Counted from the stretch's first letter, positions 12,312 through 24,159 are shown. The stretch: DNA of 64,000 nucleotides from Xanthostigma xanthostigma (GCA_963575645.1 OY754470.1:49073201-49137200), one strand, 5' to 3'. The notes: generated from the sequence alone by a model not told the origin. Numbers and translations: made by a program.

Positions 12312-12943
12312 TAAAATCCTGTCTTTTAAAGTTTTTTTTACCAGATATTTTATTACCATTATTATTATTTTCACTCGTTAGATTAATATCCACAATACAC
12401 ATCTTCGAAGTAATATTATTTGAATTCCATTATTTTCGGAACAACTGTAAATGTTCCATTTATAAAATAATATTTTGTTACTTTCAATATAGGAATTAAA
12501 AAATGGATCGACTCTTTCATCGGAAAAAACACATTATTTAAATTAATTACACATTAGTCAAAACCTTGTTTTATGTAAATCACTAAGAATTTTAACGTAT
12601 TTAATTGAATAAAAATGCCTGAATGCTGACAAGAAATGTTGAAATGTATACAAGATGGTTTCGAAATATTTTTTTAACTTTCTTTTAAATATTACACGGA
12701 GCAATTTATCGGGGACGCTTTATTAAGAATGGTACTTTTTTGGGTTACATTTGGATTGCAAAAACTTTCAATACGAATCATACACCATCTTTAATTAAAA
12801 TCACTACTTGGGATCACAAGTTTAATGTATTATTTGTTACTATAAGAGTATTTCACGTCCATGAAAGCACCCCAAACTTGCGCAGCTTAAAACTTAGCAG
12901 GGAAAAGGACCTACGACGGATGCCAAAGAAACATACATACATA
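12312..12943. other. Non-coding stretch
   Basis: AT-rich sequence. Open frames on both strands around 12236-12964 are short and overlap E1 or the next foldback; none has a recognisable domain. Confidence 0.5.
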
Positions 12944-13852
12944 TACAGGATGTTTATTAATTGAGTGTCGATACTTAAGGGTGTGAATCGTTGAGTGATT
13001 TTAAGAAGAAAAGTTAATGTCAACATATGTCCTAAGCCTCTTAATTTTTGAACCACATGGTGTTAAATTTTTAAGAAAAATAAAACTCTTTTATCATAAT
13101 TTTCTTATCACTCTTATCATATTATCACTCTTAGATATTTTTATGAAATTTTGTACACGACTTTTAATCATTAAGCAGTATTTTTTGACGTAAAAGATTT
13201 TTTTTTATTTTCACCAGTGACGTGTGTACGGGGTTCGAACTGAATATTTTGGAAGAAAAAATTGGTACGCCACTGATTTTTCTAAAACCAAAATTATTTT
13301 TGGAATCCTCATTTATTTTGGAGTAAATTTGGTCCATAGACTTACGTACGTAAACCGCTTCGTTTTTGCGTAAAAAAATAAAAACAAAAATTCTTCTCTT
13401 GTCATTTCGCTTTAAATTTTGAATTTATCGTTTTACTAAATGAATCGCGATTTTTACAATAAAATTTTGAAAAATCAGAGGCGTGCCGTTGTTTTTTATC
13501 CAAACATTGAACGTGAACGTCACTGGTGAAAGTAGAAAATTAACTTTTGTCCCAAAAAAAGTGTTTCCACTCATAGTGAGTGCGTACCAAATTTCAACAA
13601 AATATCAAACGCAGTCTCAATTAATTGAAGAGAAAAAACAATGCTCCTTAATGATTTAAAGGTGTATACAAAATTTCATAAAAATAACTAAGAGTTATAA
13701 GAAAATTGTGATAAAAAAGTTATATTTTTCTTAAAACTACAACACCCTGTAGCTCAAGCGAGGTTTAGGACATACGTTGATATTAACTTTTCTTCTTAAA
13801 ATCACCCAAGGATTCACACCCTTAAATATCAGCACTCAATGAACACCATGTA
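12944..13852. mobile_element. Foldback element with tacaggatgt terminus
   Basis: Arms of about 250 bp at 12944-13190 and 13640-13852 are complementary with scattered mismatches (for example agggtgtgaat and gattttaagaagaaaagtta against their complements). A second inner inverted pair (ttcaccagtgacgtg near 13211 and acgtcactggtgaaa near 13517) makes the whole 909 bp potentially one long hairpin. The terminus resembles those of foldbacks at 30.95, 47.14 and 51.63 kb. No coding. Confidence 0.85.
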
Positions 13853-14324
13853 TGCACACACACACTCGAAAACGTTATCCTCCTTCTGAGACAGTCGAGC
13901 AAAAAAAAGTTGTATTTTAGATCTCATAAAAGCACTCCTCCAATCTTGATCGTGCATCGTAATTTCATTCTAAACATAGAATACTTTTGACGAGCGTTGT
14001 ATAATCATAAAGGCACACCCACACAACTACTCAGTCTCGGTTCGTATGGTATGAAAAATCTAATACATGGCATAGATATTTTCAAATAACTATTGCTCTA
14101 TAAAAAGCGTCGTATCTTATACCTGAATGAGTTAACACTTCTACATCTTCATGCCATGCATGAGATGTTTACCTATCAGTTGTTTGTTAGTATTGAAAAG
14201 GTACGTAGAGGAATCTTCGTTCACGGAGAAATGAATTGTTATTGTGAATGGTAATTTGGTCGGTTTGACAAAATATCGTCATTCTATTATCCACGCTCCA
14301 GAAACACATAAGAGGTAATTCTAG
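13853..14324. other. Non-coding stretch
   Basis: No gene seen; a short CA run sits at 13855-13864. Confidence 0.5.
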
Positions 14325-14400
14325 TTACAAATATTAAGAGCACTGTGATTGAAACAAAAATAAAAAATAGTTACTACTTACCACAACAATTTTATTACCG
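14325..14400 (+). repeat. Dispersed repeat ending ttaccacaac, copy 1
   Basis: It shares acaaatattaagagcactgt, ttgaaacaaaaataaaa and ttaccacaac with copies at 34.45-34.52 kb (minus strand) and 49.53-49.60 kb. Both other sites have a second, inverted ttaccacaac block; here only one is visible. Confidence 0.65.
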
Positions 14401-14752
14401 GAAGTACATCTTCAGCAAACTAAGTTACTATTCAAAAATCTTAACTTAATATAACAATTACAGGTATAAAACAAAAATTAAACTAGGTACTATAACTAAT
14501 CAAAAGACTTGCGGAAGAACAGATAACAAACTGGACATCCACTAACTTGACAAACTGTCAACAACGCGTGTCACGTTTGAAAAAACCGTTGTGATTTGAC
14601 AAAAATCCTCATCATATTATCCAGCTCCCAGGAGCATACAAGAGGTATTTCTAAGTAAGCATCGACACTAACCATAATTGACATGTTGGTGGTTAATTCA
14701 TATATTTAAATATCCTCTATATCGCTAGAAAAGATTGGGAGAAAGACTTAAA
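14401..14752. other. Non-coding stretch
   Basis: No gene or recognised repeat. Confidence 0.45.
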
Positions 14753-14993
14753 CACTACGGTGCAGATATACATACGTCTATCTCAATACTCTGACTCTCA
14801 TGTGCATGTCCATGAATGGATGGAACTAGGTTCTGAAAGGGAAGTGACTTGCTCTATTGCCCCACTACAGACGCGACACTTGCGCACAACGGATCAAGTA
14901 ACGAAAAGAGATAGATACAGGTCATTTGCCGTTTTACTTCATGGGCCACGCTTCTTCTTACGGCCACTAGGAATATAGAAGTTATTAAATATA
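14753..14993 (+). repeat. 240-bp dispersed repeat, copy 1
   Basis: The sequence matches the minus strand of 63747-64000: shared strings include gcgacacttgcgcacaacgg, gaaagggaagtgacttgctc (approximate) and tacggccacta. Open frames across it are a by-product of higher GC. It begins cactacggtgcaga. The family is not identified. Confidence 0.7.
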
Positions 14994-15041
14994 TGGTTTA
15001 ACTATTAGTAGAAGTTTTGTTCCAAAAATATGTATTAAAGG

Positions 15042-15169
15042 AGATTTGTTTGGTTGAGGAACATGTTTAAAATAAGCTTTACCAAAGTATCGCTTGTGGC
15101 CAAATGTTGGCCACAAGCGATACTCTGGCTAAAACTTATTTAAAACATGTTCCTCAACCAAACAAATCT
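15042..15169. repeat. Near-perfect hairpin, 61-bp arms
   Basis: Left arm 15042-15102 and right arm 15108-15169 surround a five-base loop. Strings include ggttgaggaacatgttt and cgcttgtggcca. The same skeleton (ggttgaggatcat, aataagctttaccaa, gtggcca) forms the larger palindrome at 15836-16059, so both belong to one family of palindromic elements. Confidence 0.9.
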
Positions 15170-15835
15170 TCAATATGGTTTAACCATACTAATGTTTAAG
15201 CTTTTATTAAATTTCATCCGGTGTTGGTTCTATGCGCCTCTCTTCATCCGCTGTGCTTCCCCGTTGACAGAGTATAGACGTTCAATATTGAAAGAGACAC
15301 ATCGGAGCCCCGGATAGATGAAATGCTTGATCTGTGTAAACTCACAGTGTAAACGTGATCGAAAGAAGACCGTCTGCCATATCGCAGTTACGGTGAATAA
15401 ATCGCGACCTCCAACACCTAGAAAACTATAGGGTATTCCCCTCATTTTATGTACTAGCCAATGAGATAGTTAATATTGTACTTTTACAGCTTTTCAGATA
15501 CATCCAAACTGTGCTAACATACCATATTATGTACATGCTGCACACTAAAAGCTCCGTGTAAAGGTTGTTATTGGAGACAAGGCGAAAAGCTACAACTTTC
15601 ATTTAACAGTGATTGCACTTGACGTGCTACAATTTTATATGTGGTACAGAGTTTGTGCAAACATACTAAATATATTTGCGTTGAAAACATTTGTCGTGTT
15701 ATTATGAATTAAATTAATTGGAATTCCGTATCTCACAAGGAAAAAACGGAATCCTTATAAGATCACCCAATAATTGTCAGTATCAGCCGATTTTCTCAGA
15801 AATCAAGCGATGTAGAAACTCGGTAGATAGATTAT
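15170..15835. other. Non-coding stretch between two hairpins
   Basis: No gene. A minus-strand open frame at 15230-15445 has no recognisable domain. Confidence 0.5.
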
Positions 15836-16127
15836 AAATTATTGTCTTCAATATAAAGTAGTGTTGATCCAAGAGAATGTTACGATGAAGGAAGGTTTTT
15901 GGTTGAGGATCATAAGTAAATAAGCTTTACCAATGTTTCGCTAGTGGCCACTAGCAAAACATTGGTAAAGCTTATTTACTTATGATCCTCAACCAAAAAC
16001 CTTCCTTCATCGTAACATTCTCTTGGATCAACACTACTTTATACTGAAGACAATAATTTAGTGGCCACTAGCGAAACATTGGTAAAGCTTATTTACTTAT
16101 GATCCTCAACCAAAAACCTTCCTTCAT
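15836..16127. repeat. 224-bp palindrome plus a third tandem arm
   Basis: Bases 15836-16059 form an almost perfect palindrome with about 112-bp arms centred on gctagtggccactagc (15940-15955). The right arm's inner 67 bp (15946-16012) is then repeated directly at 16061-16127, starting again from gtggccactagcgaaacatt. The arms differ at only a few positions, so the structure is recent. The arrangement is arm, inverted arm, repeated arm segment, as expected from template switching during replication. The SINE target site begins immediately after. Confidence 0.9.
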
Positions 16128-16138
16128 TGTAAATTATA

Positions 16139-16551
16139 ACCGAGCGGGTAGCGTAGTAGTGAGAGCACTAGACTCGCATTCGGGAGGTACCGGGTTCGAA
16201 TCCCGGCGGCGGCAGATGTCGCTGGGAATTTTTTCTACTCGCCGAGAAACAGTAATTCCTGTACCGGCCATCTTGAGGTTTTCTATGGCTTCCCTCAATA
16301 ATTCCAGATAAATATCGAGATGGTTTCTTATTCAAGGTCATGGCCGGACTACTTGTCAAACTCCTATGCTCAAAACTAGTCTACCTTATCCTAATTTCCT
16401 AACAAAATCCTTCATTCGCCCATTGGTATTACAAGTTGAAGTTCAGTAGAATATAACGGTAAGCGTGGTAGATGGAAAATAGTAATGGTGCGAATGGCGT
16501 CTGCCATGACACAAAGTCGAGAAAGCGACGTTAAACGCATTATTATTAGAC
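16139..16551 (+). mobile_element. tRNA-derived SINE, copy 2 (full length)
   Basis: The head carries an A-box-like tagcgtagtagtg (about 16149) and a perfect B box, ggttcgaatcc (16193-16203), within a cloverleaf-like segment. The body shares cgagatggtttcttattcaa (near match) and ttcattcgcccattg with the other copies; the tail ends gttaaacgcattattatta. A perfect 11-bp duplication, tgtaaattata, lies at 16128-16138 and 16552-16562. The anticodon-position triplet could be cgc (Ala-like), but the fold is too degenerate to be sure. Confidence 0.93.
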
Positions 16552-16562
16552 TGTAAATTATA

Positions 16563-17865
16563 GACGCTGTTTTTTGTTTGTAATTCATGGATTGAAAGTG
16601 CGTCATTACATACTTCCACGATCTACGATGGACACAGCTATGTTCCCGGAATGGAATGGCTGAGTTTATCCGCCCCTGTTTTGCAAGTATTTTAATGTTG
16701 TTTTTGCCCTTATTGCGCTCTGACGAGTAGACACCATTCTTGTTCGCAATCGCTATTATTTGCCCTTGTAACACGATGCCTTAATTCAGACGGGAAGTTC
16801 AAATAAAAATTGTAAATCAAAACGGAAAGACAAGTAGTTTCATCTTCTGATTATTCAGAATCTGTAATCAGGAAACGCCTTCAGCTTTTTGTAAATCTCG
16901 GAAATGTCTCATATGTTGAACTGTTTTATACCCTGTGCAAGCAATAAAACTAACACGAATATATTATATTTACCGCTGTATATTTGTGTTTTGTTTCACA
17001 AAATTAGCATACCGTGTGCAGATATACACCGACATTGAATATGTTAAGACTCTCTTTTGTTTTAGACTTCTAACTTGGCCTTCTATGTATATTTATACAG
17101 AGGAAAGGTGTCTTAAGTACATTACCACCGAAATGTCTTGGGATTACAGACAGCTTAGAGCTGGACAATATTTTCACGCATGAGTTTCGACCCGTTGAAA
17201 TTTTACAAGACACTATTTTTTAATTAATAAAAAATAAATGATCTACCTCGTTGACCAACTTGGATTTTAAGCCGCACCTTTATTTTTGAAAACACTTCTT
17301 TTCTGTTTTTCGGGACGTCAGAATTCCCAGATCCACCTGACTTTCAATATCATTAATAACCTGTAAAAAATCAAGGTGATGGAAAATATCTTTAGTGCAG
17401 TTTTAAAAAAATAATTAATTAATTTCTAGTGTGTAAATTAATATGTTTTAATTGTTATAAATTGTATTGCAGAAATTAGTATTTTCTATTTTGTTTATAA
17501 AGCCATATAAACAGACGAAACGTTGACAAATTAGTAGTCCAATTTTTCCATTAATTCCTACATTAAACCCCTCAATACTTCATAGTGTGTGTGCTTTTTG
17601 ACAGCTTTGATATTACAACAAATTTATTTTTGAACTTGTTCTCAAAGAATACGTATAACATAATGAAATGACTAAATTCTGCATTCAGTATTTTCTTTGC
17701 ATTTAATACCTAAATGCGTTGAACATAATCTTTTTTTTGAAACGAATTCCAATGAGTTCTTGAATAATCATATTTTAGAAACTTTCTATTCTCAATTTTC
17801 GACATTCAATGACTCGGTGTGTATGAAAGACTTTCTGTTGATATGTGTAAAAGTGTAGTATAAAT
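16563..17865. other. Non-coding stretch with an unsupported 120-codon frame
   Basis: A minus-strand open frame at 16412-16774 begins outside the SINE and runs into its 3' half. I recognise no domain in it and its overlap with a SINE argues against a gene. The rest is AT-rich with no recognised element. Confidence 0.45.
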
Positions 17866-18320
17866 ATATAAAAGGAAAGTGACTGACTGACTGATCTATC
17901 AACTTGCAGCTCAAACCACTGAACGGATTGGGCTGAAATTTGGCACACAGATAGTTTTGGCGTAGGCACCCGCTAAGAACAGATTTTTAAAAATTCAACC
18001 CCTAAAAGGATGTAGCGAGTGTTCAAAATTTGTATGGAGAAATCATATAAGATAGATGTATCAATGCAATTACTCCAGTCAACAAATAAACACGTTTTTC
18101 ATGGCTTTTCAAAAACAACCCATTCAGAGGATGAAAAGAGGCAAATAGTCTAAAAATCAACATGGGTGTCATTTTCAAGGCTTGTCAGGACGTTGATCGC
18201 ATGAATGTTATCAATTTGGAAATTTATTATGAGGGTCTACGTCGAGAAAGAAGTAACTTTACCAAATAATGGGAATGCACCCGTGTTTCATCTCAATCGC
18301 ATGCGAAGTTTGAAAAAAAC
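17866..18320 (+). mobile_element. Helitron-like dispersed repeat fragment
   Basis: It starts tatataaaaggaaagtgac followed by a gact run and a block with ggctgaaatttggcacacag. From memory this start and body are typical of a very common insect repeat class usually assigned to non-autonomous Helitrons. The diagnostic 3' hairpin and ctag end are not visible, so the right boundary is approximate. Confidence 0.45.
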
Positions 18321-19029
18321 ATAGGTATTTTGTCTTCCCTGCGTTATTAGTAAAAACTACACATTTTCTTCGTTGACATGAAATTATAGAATAATCAAAT
18401 TTTTAACAAAACTATCATCTTTTCCTCTTTTTTCTGCATTAGGTTGTTCAGTCGGAATATTTTGTTCGTTGACATGTTTAGAACGAAAATAAATGTGTTT
18501 CTGAAATATATTGCAGGATCTTGGGGAATTTTCCAGGCAACATCCAGGGTAAATTTCAAACAAAACTGACAACTTTCTCATTCTATATGTGTGTTTTGTA
18601 GACAACGTTGTTTTCGCAGTTTTAAAAAGTACTTTGTTTAAAACTTGAATTCCAGCTCCCTGAAAATGTGTATGTATATGAAACTTTTCCATTTCGTGTA
18701 TCGCACGTATGTATAATATAGAACTTTGGTGTTTCTAAAGTCTGATAATTATTCCGTACAGTAAAATTTCTTTATAGTGCCCACCGTCAGATTACAAAAA
18801 TTTCAGACAGTGTTTATTAACTACTTTATTTTTTTTCAGGTAAATATACTTCTTCCATCTTTCTGAAATAATCTTGGTAAGCTAAAATTCTTAAATAACT
18901 ACTAAAGGCTTTTTAAAAGTTATTAAATAATATTTTCAGAGATTTTTATAAAAATGGTTATTTTTAACTCGAAAACCAAAAGAATATATTGGTCACATAT
19001 TTTTTATTGTTTTTTGATCTGAGAGTATA
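18321..19029. other. Non-coding stretch
   Basis: No gene. A juxtaposed acceptor/donor-like string at 18823-18846 is listed separately. Confidence 0.5.
18821..18846 (+). promoter_or_regulatory. Possible recursive splice site (weaker)
   Basis: A T-rich tract, ttattttttttcag, is followed directly by gtaaat, with the junction at 18839/18840. An acceptor fused to a donor is the form of ratcheting sites in long insect introns. The donor half is not optimal and T runs are common here, so chance is a real alternative. Confidence 0.2.
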
Positions 19030-19648
19030 CAGTAAACCCTCGTTAACACGAACACGGTTAACACGAATTTCGGTTTAACGCGAACAAAAATTTGCTCTCG
19101 ACAATGGTCACATAAGCTTATAATAATTATATTCGGTTAACACGAACCCTCGTTAATACGAACTTCGAACAACTTTTTCGTCCCTTCACGGTTAATTATC
19201 GGATAATACGAACTACAAAAATTCTCAAATCATATATTTTGATCATTTTGGTCAATGAATATACAATACAACTAAAAGAAAATATTCGCTTAAGGGATTA
19301 CAAAAGTAATTAACTCACATTCTAAAAATAGACAAAGGACTGAGAGATTAAAAATTCATTCGAAATCCTATAAATAGAAACATACCTCAAAATGTTTCCC
19401 CTCTTATTTATTGAAATGTATTTTGAAAACAAATAAAAACAAACTTTCAAACTCAGATAATATTTAAGAACAATTAATGTTATTAGATAATTTATAATAA
19501 ATAATTATTCAATGTTTACTTAAAATAAATCATGATTTGACACTTAAAAAATGACTGTATTTTATGCCATACTCGGTTTACACGAACTCCCACATAACAC
19601 GAACTTTTTGCCTGATTTTTACGAGTTCGTGTTAACGAGGTTTTACTG
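19030..19648. mobile_element. pogo-like non-autonomous DNA transposon
   Basis: The 24-bp terminal inverted repeats, cagtaaaccctcgttaacac at 19030 and its complement ending 19648, differ at one position. TA dinucleotides flank both ends (19028-19029 and 19649-19650). Further acacgaac repeats follow inside each end. The terminal sequence and TA target are those of pogo/Tigger elements. The 619-bp length leaves no room for a transposase. Confidence 0.9.
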
Positions 19649-19650
19649 TA

Positions 19651-20425
19651 TTTTTTTCTGTTAAATGAAGCGCAATGATGGGGCAATTACAGGCCCTAAT
19701 TTTAGACGACACAGCAACGTTTCGAAAATTACTTCTGAATAAATGTTAGTTTTACTGATAAATTTTAAATAAATACTCAGCAACATGTCTAGATTAATCC
19801 TTTATCCTTAATTTGAGATCACAGCGGACCTTCTAAGCTTAAAAATAAAGTTGAAGGAGTACCTGTTAGCAGTAAACTTTTATTTTTATGTCACAAGACA
19901 CTCACCGTGTTAGGAAGCATATTGTTAATCGGAAGAATGTATTTTAGTCCTTTAATAATTCAATTGAGATGAAGTAAATCATAGTTCTGAACTAAACGAA
20001 CATTACGTATGTTAAACTTGGATGTGTCTCAGTTCAAACTGTTTGTTTATTGGTGAGATAAAATTTTGTTATGTAAGATTTCTAGAAGAAGATATTTTGT
20101 CTAGTTATTATCATTTCTTTACATGCATAAAATTAATAGGTATTTGAAAACAAAGCTCACACATATATAGTTATTTTAGTAGTTAGTAGCTTTTGTCTAC
20201 GGCTTTGCTTGCGTGCACGTAAATTTTGCTCGTATATTCGCTCGCATAAATTTTGGTTTTGACAAGATGTCTACTTTAAACAGCATGCTTTATTTTGGTG
20301 CTATTCTGTATTGTCAAAGTAAAAATTGGCAGTACTGTTTATTTTTTGTCACTTTGTAACATATTAAAGCAAGAGAAATTTAAAAGTACTGTTATTTTAG
20401 CATTGGACATATAGAATAACCTAAT
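19651..20425. other. Non-coding stretch
   Basis: No gene or recognised element. Confidence 0.5.
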
Positions 20426-20500
20426 GTTAATGCTGGGTTGCAGAAAGAAATGTCAAGAAAAGTTGATTTGACAACGACAGTAGATTGTGATCAGATAATT
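20426..20500 (+). repeat. Dispersed repeat, empty-site copy
   Basis: It shares gttgcagaaag, gatttgacaa and tgtgatcagat with 48430-48498. In the 48-kb copy an element is inserted at this atcag; here the site is uninterrupted. This is the informative paralogue for that insertion. Confidence 0.65.
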
Positions 20501-20954
20501 ATAGTTTTTAAACTCGCAGTCGCAAGTCTGTCTCTGTCATTATAATCATAGAAATACGAATGATTGATCTACATAGAAAAGATTGATTTCGAAGCTAAAT
20601 TTTGATCAAAATGCCTAGCAAAATGGTGTAAGGAAGTGGAAATTGTGCAAAAAAAACTGTTTTAAATACACACACAGTTTTAAAGAAAATATGGTTTTGA
20701 TAGATTTTTTATTTTTAGCTTTTAGTATGGAGAAATCTAAAGCCATTGTCAAATCATACTTTTTTACAAAAATTCCTGCAATCCAGCAAAAGCTACTAAA
20801 TTGTCCTCTGCGATGTCTCAAGTTAGAACATTTATTTAAATATCGAAATTAAAAAGAATGGATTTGATCATTGGTCATCTTCTTTGTTTTTTGATGACCA
20901 ACTGATATGACAGTTTTTTTAGGAAACATTTTTTTCGAGGCTTGGCAAACTATT

Positions 20955-21075
20955 AAGATAAGGATATTAATGAAATAGCATCGATGAATCTAAAGCTAAC
21001 CGACACAGTAATATTATTACTTTGTGTCGGTTAGCTTAAGATTAATTGATGATATGCATTAATGTCTTTGATCTT
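20955..21075. repeat. 121-nt hairpin with perfect apical stem
   Basis: The inner stem is perfect (aagctaaccgacaca / tgtgtcggttagctt) around an AT loop. Imperfect pairing continues outward to aagataaggatattaatg against cattaatgtctttgatctt. Its size and mismatched basal stem resemble a microRNA precursor, but a miniature palindromic transposon is at least as likely. Confidence 0.7.
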
Positions 21076-21778
21076 ATGAAGATGTAACGAAACTTTGAAA
21101 TGCATAGAGAATATGGCTTTATAATACCTAAAATTAAATTCAACCGAATGTGAAATACCGACTGCACCTTGAATTACAGTAATCAAATTTTAGAACTTCA
21201 AAGTGATAATCCTTTAATAAATTGTAAAACTGGAACATTTCATTATCTTTCCTCGCATTATGAAATTCCAACTAAACGCAAAGCTTGTGATATGGGACAT
21301 GAACTATATCTTGAAAAGTTGATTAAAATATATAATTTTTACATAGCTGTAAAATTTATGTAGGTATTTAATTAAATTCTTGATAAAATTATTTGTTAAT
21401 AATGGTTCTCAGACATTTTTTGTGAAAGCTTAAATTTTCAAAATTTTATATTTAAATTCTTGAATTTAACTTTTTTGAAACGGAATACACACAAAATATT
21501 AATTGCTTATAACGTGATTCCTATAGAGCTAATAGGAGACTTAACAAACATTTTTGGGTGGGTATTCAAGGTAGCTTGAAAATTTGAGTGAAGGGTAGTG
21601 GGGCCTAACCAAGCAGTGAATTTTATAACTTTGCGAAATTTTATTTGCAAAAAACGTCTGTGCGACATTTAGAATTTTTACTACCTACAAGTTTAGTTTT
21701 TAATAAAATATAGAATAAATAAACCACATCAATTTAGTCGGGTCTAAATATCTGCCCAGGCGGTTACAAAACTGTATA
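21076..21778. other. Non-coding stretch
   Basis: No gene; the open frame at 21169-21363 shows no domain. Confidence 0.5.
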
Positions 21779-21920
21779 TTATACGTGAGTGCGAGTAAGA
21801 CGCTACGGGTAGGTTGAAAGAGCGTATATCTGCATATATCGCCTCGCAGCACACTTCAACATAGCTCATATACGCTCTCTTTCAACCTACCCGTAGCATC
21901 TTACTCGCACTTAAGTATAA
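21779..21920. repeat. 142-bp hairpin / MITE with about 50-bp arms
   Basis: The arms 21779-21829 and 21868-21920 pair with few mismatches and include gagtgcgagtaaga and ctacgggtaggttgaaagag. GC content is higher than the flanks. A loop of about 38 bases separates them. No target duplication was found. Confidence 0.85.
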
Positions 21921-22004
21921 GAGACGGATAATGTTACCATTTCGATATTTTTCAGATATAATTGATATAATATGTGCTTTATTGTGAGTCTATCCTAAAA
22001 AGAA

Positions 22005-22597
22005 TTTTTTGACGTGATAACGTCTTATAAATTGATGAATCACCAATCTTATAAATTGATAAAACACCGGCTGCATGTTCGAAAAAGTGTAACGTTCGTA
22101 ACGCGTAACGCGTAACGTTCCTAACGTTCCTAACGCGTAACGTTCCGCCTGACCCTGTGCGTGATTTTTGCTAATTTCTCGCTCAATTTAAATCAGATCG
22201 GTTTGAAACCAGTCTTAAACGAAAGAGGAGAACATTTTACATAGATTTCGTATAACAGAATTTGCCTAAACAGTTTTTTTATACAAATTTATATAGAAAA
22301 ATAGCTGTATAAATGCAACATGAAAACGGCTGAATTTCTAATGTTTAATTCAATTTTTTGACATAAGTATTTTGTGAAATGCAACGCCTTCTAAGTTAAG
22401 TATTGGAATAACTAATTATTATTAAAACATAATACTTTGACAGTTGCAAACGTCACTTTTGACATTTCTTATCATTCCGACACCAAGGATAAGCGGATTG
22501 AAACCAAATTTTGGGAGGTTTAGGTTATGTATTACGGAATACGTTATCACGTAAAACTATCGTCCGTAAACCGACTTTACAGACAACCAATTTTTTT
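22005..22597 (+). mobile_element. Dispersed element E1, copy 2
   Basis: A complete E1 from tttttt-gacgtgataacg to accaattttttt. It lacks the 82-bp internal segment of copies 1 and 4: atgcaa is joined directly to catgaaaacggc. The aacgtt/aacgcg minisatellite (about 22089-22145) is 57 nt. The 3' part (gaaaccaaattttgggaggt and onward) is nearly identical to copies 3 and 4. Confidence 0.88.
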
Positions 22598-23183
22598 ACT
22601 AATTGTTTTGTATCAAGAATTAGATTTAACTACTTCTGTTGATACAAGGATAGTTATCCAAATATTCTCACTCCGGTAAATTTCGATCGAATCGCTCGAG
22701 TAGAATTTTATTTCCGTAACGAAGAAATTTCTGTGCTCTTTGAACGATCGTTTCAAACAAATTTAGCTGTATGAAGACATGTTTAACTGTTTTTTGCAAA
22801 TAAAAATGAACATCCATATACAATGAATATTTTGTTTGCTGCAAAGATAATTAATTTGCATTATAAAACCGCACAGCCACTTTGTTTGAAACGTGAAAAG
22901 AACGGAAACTAACTATGTATATTTTACCTCAATTCATTTTAACTGAAATGAAAAACTACTCGAAAAATCCGGTTTTTCTATACTAATGGAATTTTTGTTA
23001 CAAGATGGGAATGTAATTAAAATTATAATATTTATCTTAATGCGGCTTATTAGCTCACCGATAAACTATGGCAGATATGCCTAATCTCATCTAATTTTCA
23101 GAAGGAAATTCTATTTGATCATATTATGTCCTATTTCTTTTTTTTTTAATTTTAATGTTCCTTAGCGGTGGAATTTTTAAAAA
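22598..23183. other. Non-coding stretch
   Basis: No gene. An A-box-like ttattagctcaccg at 23046 has no B box downstream. Confidence 0.5.
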
Positions 23184-23398
23184 TTTAGTGGGTGCCTACA
23201 CTGCTTACATTGTAAAAGGAATGTATCATTTAAGTGGCATGTTTAAAAAAATCGATAGTTGGGACAGAAGAATTAAATTGTAAAAAATACATTCGCCTGG
23301 TATTTTTTATAGATATAATCTTTCTGTCCAAGTTATTGATTTTTTTAAACAAGAAAATTGAAGGATTCGTTGCTTTTATAATGTAGGCACCCACTAAA
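23184..23398. mobile_element. 215-bp MITE, tttagtgggtgcctac termini
   Basis: Perfect 16-bp ends are followed by weaker pairing, including tgtttaaaaaaatcgata against its complement and gacagaa against ttctgtc. The interior is short and non-coding. Flanking A runs obscure any target duplication. Confidence 0.85.
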
Positions 23399-24051
23399 AA
23401 AGGTTTTTCAAAGTCAGATATTTTTTTTTGAAAGAAATTCCAAGTTCCTTATCATTCACTAAAGCTACCATTACTTAAAAATATATGTTCTTACATCTTA
23501 CCTATTTTTTTCCTAAATTATTACTATATTTTGTGTTGAAACTAGAATGCTAAAAAATATTTTTACTTTTTAGCATTCACGTGTCTGAACTTTTTAAAGT
23601 GATTATTTCACAATTACGAAATGATTTGCTGGTACACTTGTTCCAGTACGGTTTTCGTGGTAGTTTGTAGGAACCAAAGAGTAGAAACCAGGACAACAGT
23701 AAATGCTCGCTTATCTATTTATGTGTATTGAAGCGGTTCTATCCGAAGTTTAATATGAGTTACATAAAATAATAAAGTTTTAAAACACTGGCATAATTTT
23801 CCTCAAGTAACTTTTTAAAATCATTAAATATTTTTTATAAAAACCCTAAAAATATTCTTTTTCTTGAAACAAAGAGTGTTTTTATATAACTTTTTGTTCT
23901 TATGGAAAGTTCTTTTGCTTTTAAACTATATAATAATTACGCCATTTTCTTATACTTTTTTCTCATTAAATTTTTTTCTTTGTTTTTACTTACTGAAACA
24001 GTTTTTGAGCTATTTTTTTTAAATTAAACTGAAAATTCAATTCATACTGTA
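23399..24051. other. Non-coding stretch with one small hairpin
   Basis: A short stem (gaatgctaaaaa / tttttagcattc) lies at 23546-23577. Otherwise T-rich low-complexity sequence without a gene. Confidence 0.5.
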
Positions 24052-24159
24052 GCGTGCCCCCTGTTGGGACGATTACGGGTTGCATAGAATGTTCTAGAAG
24101 CATCTCAACCTTTCTGGAACATTCTATGGAGCCCATAGTCGTCCCAATAGGAGGCACGC
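24052..24159. repeat. 108-bp hairpin with about 47-bp arms
   Basis: The arms start gcgtgccccctgttgggacg and end with the near complement. They pair through tagaatgttct around a loop of roughly 14 bases. Mismatches are dispersed. It could be a palindromic mini-transposon or a small-RNA precursor. Confidence 0.85.

Noticed and set aside
16139-16215. Functional tRNA gene with perfect B box
   Set aside because: It is the head of a full SINE with a target duplication, and the cloverleaf is degenerate.
16412-16774. 120-codon minus-strand open frame
   Set aside because: It overlaps the 3' part of a SINE and shows no domain; consistent with chance.
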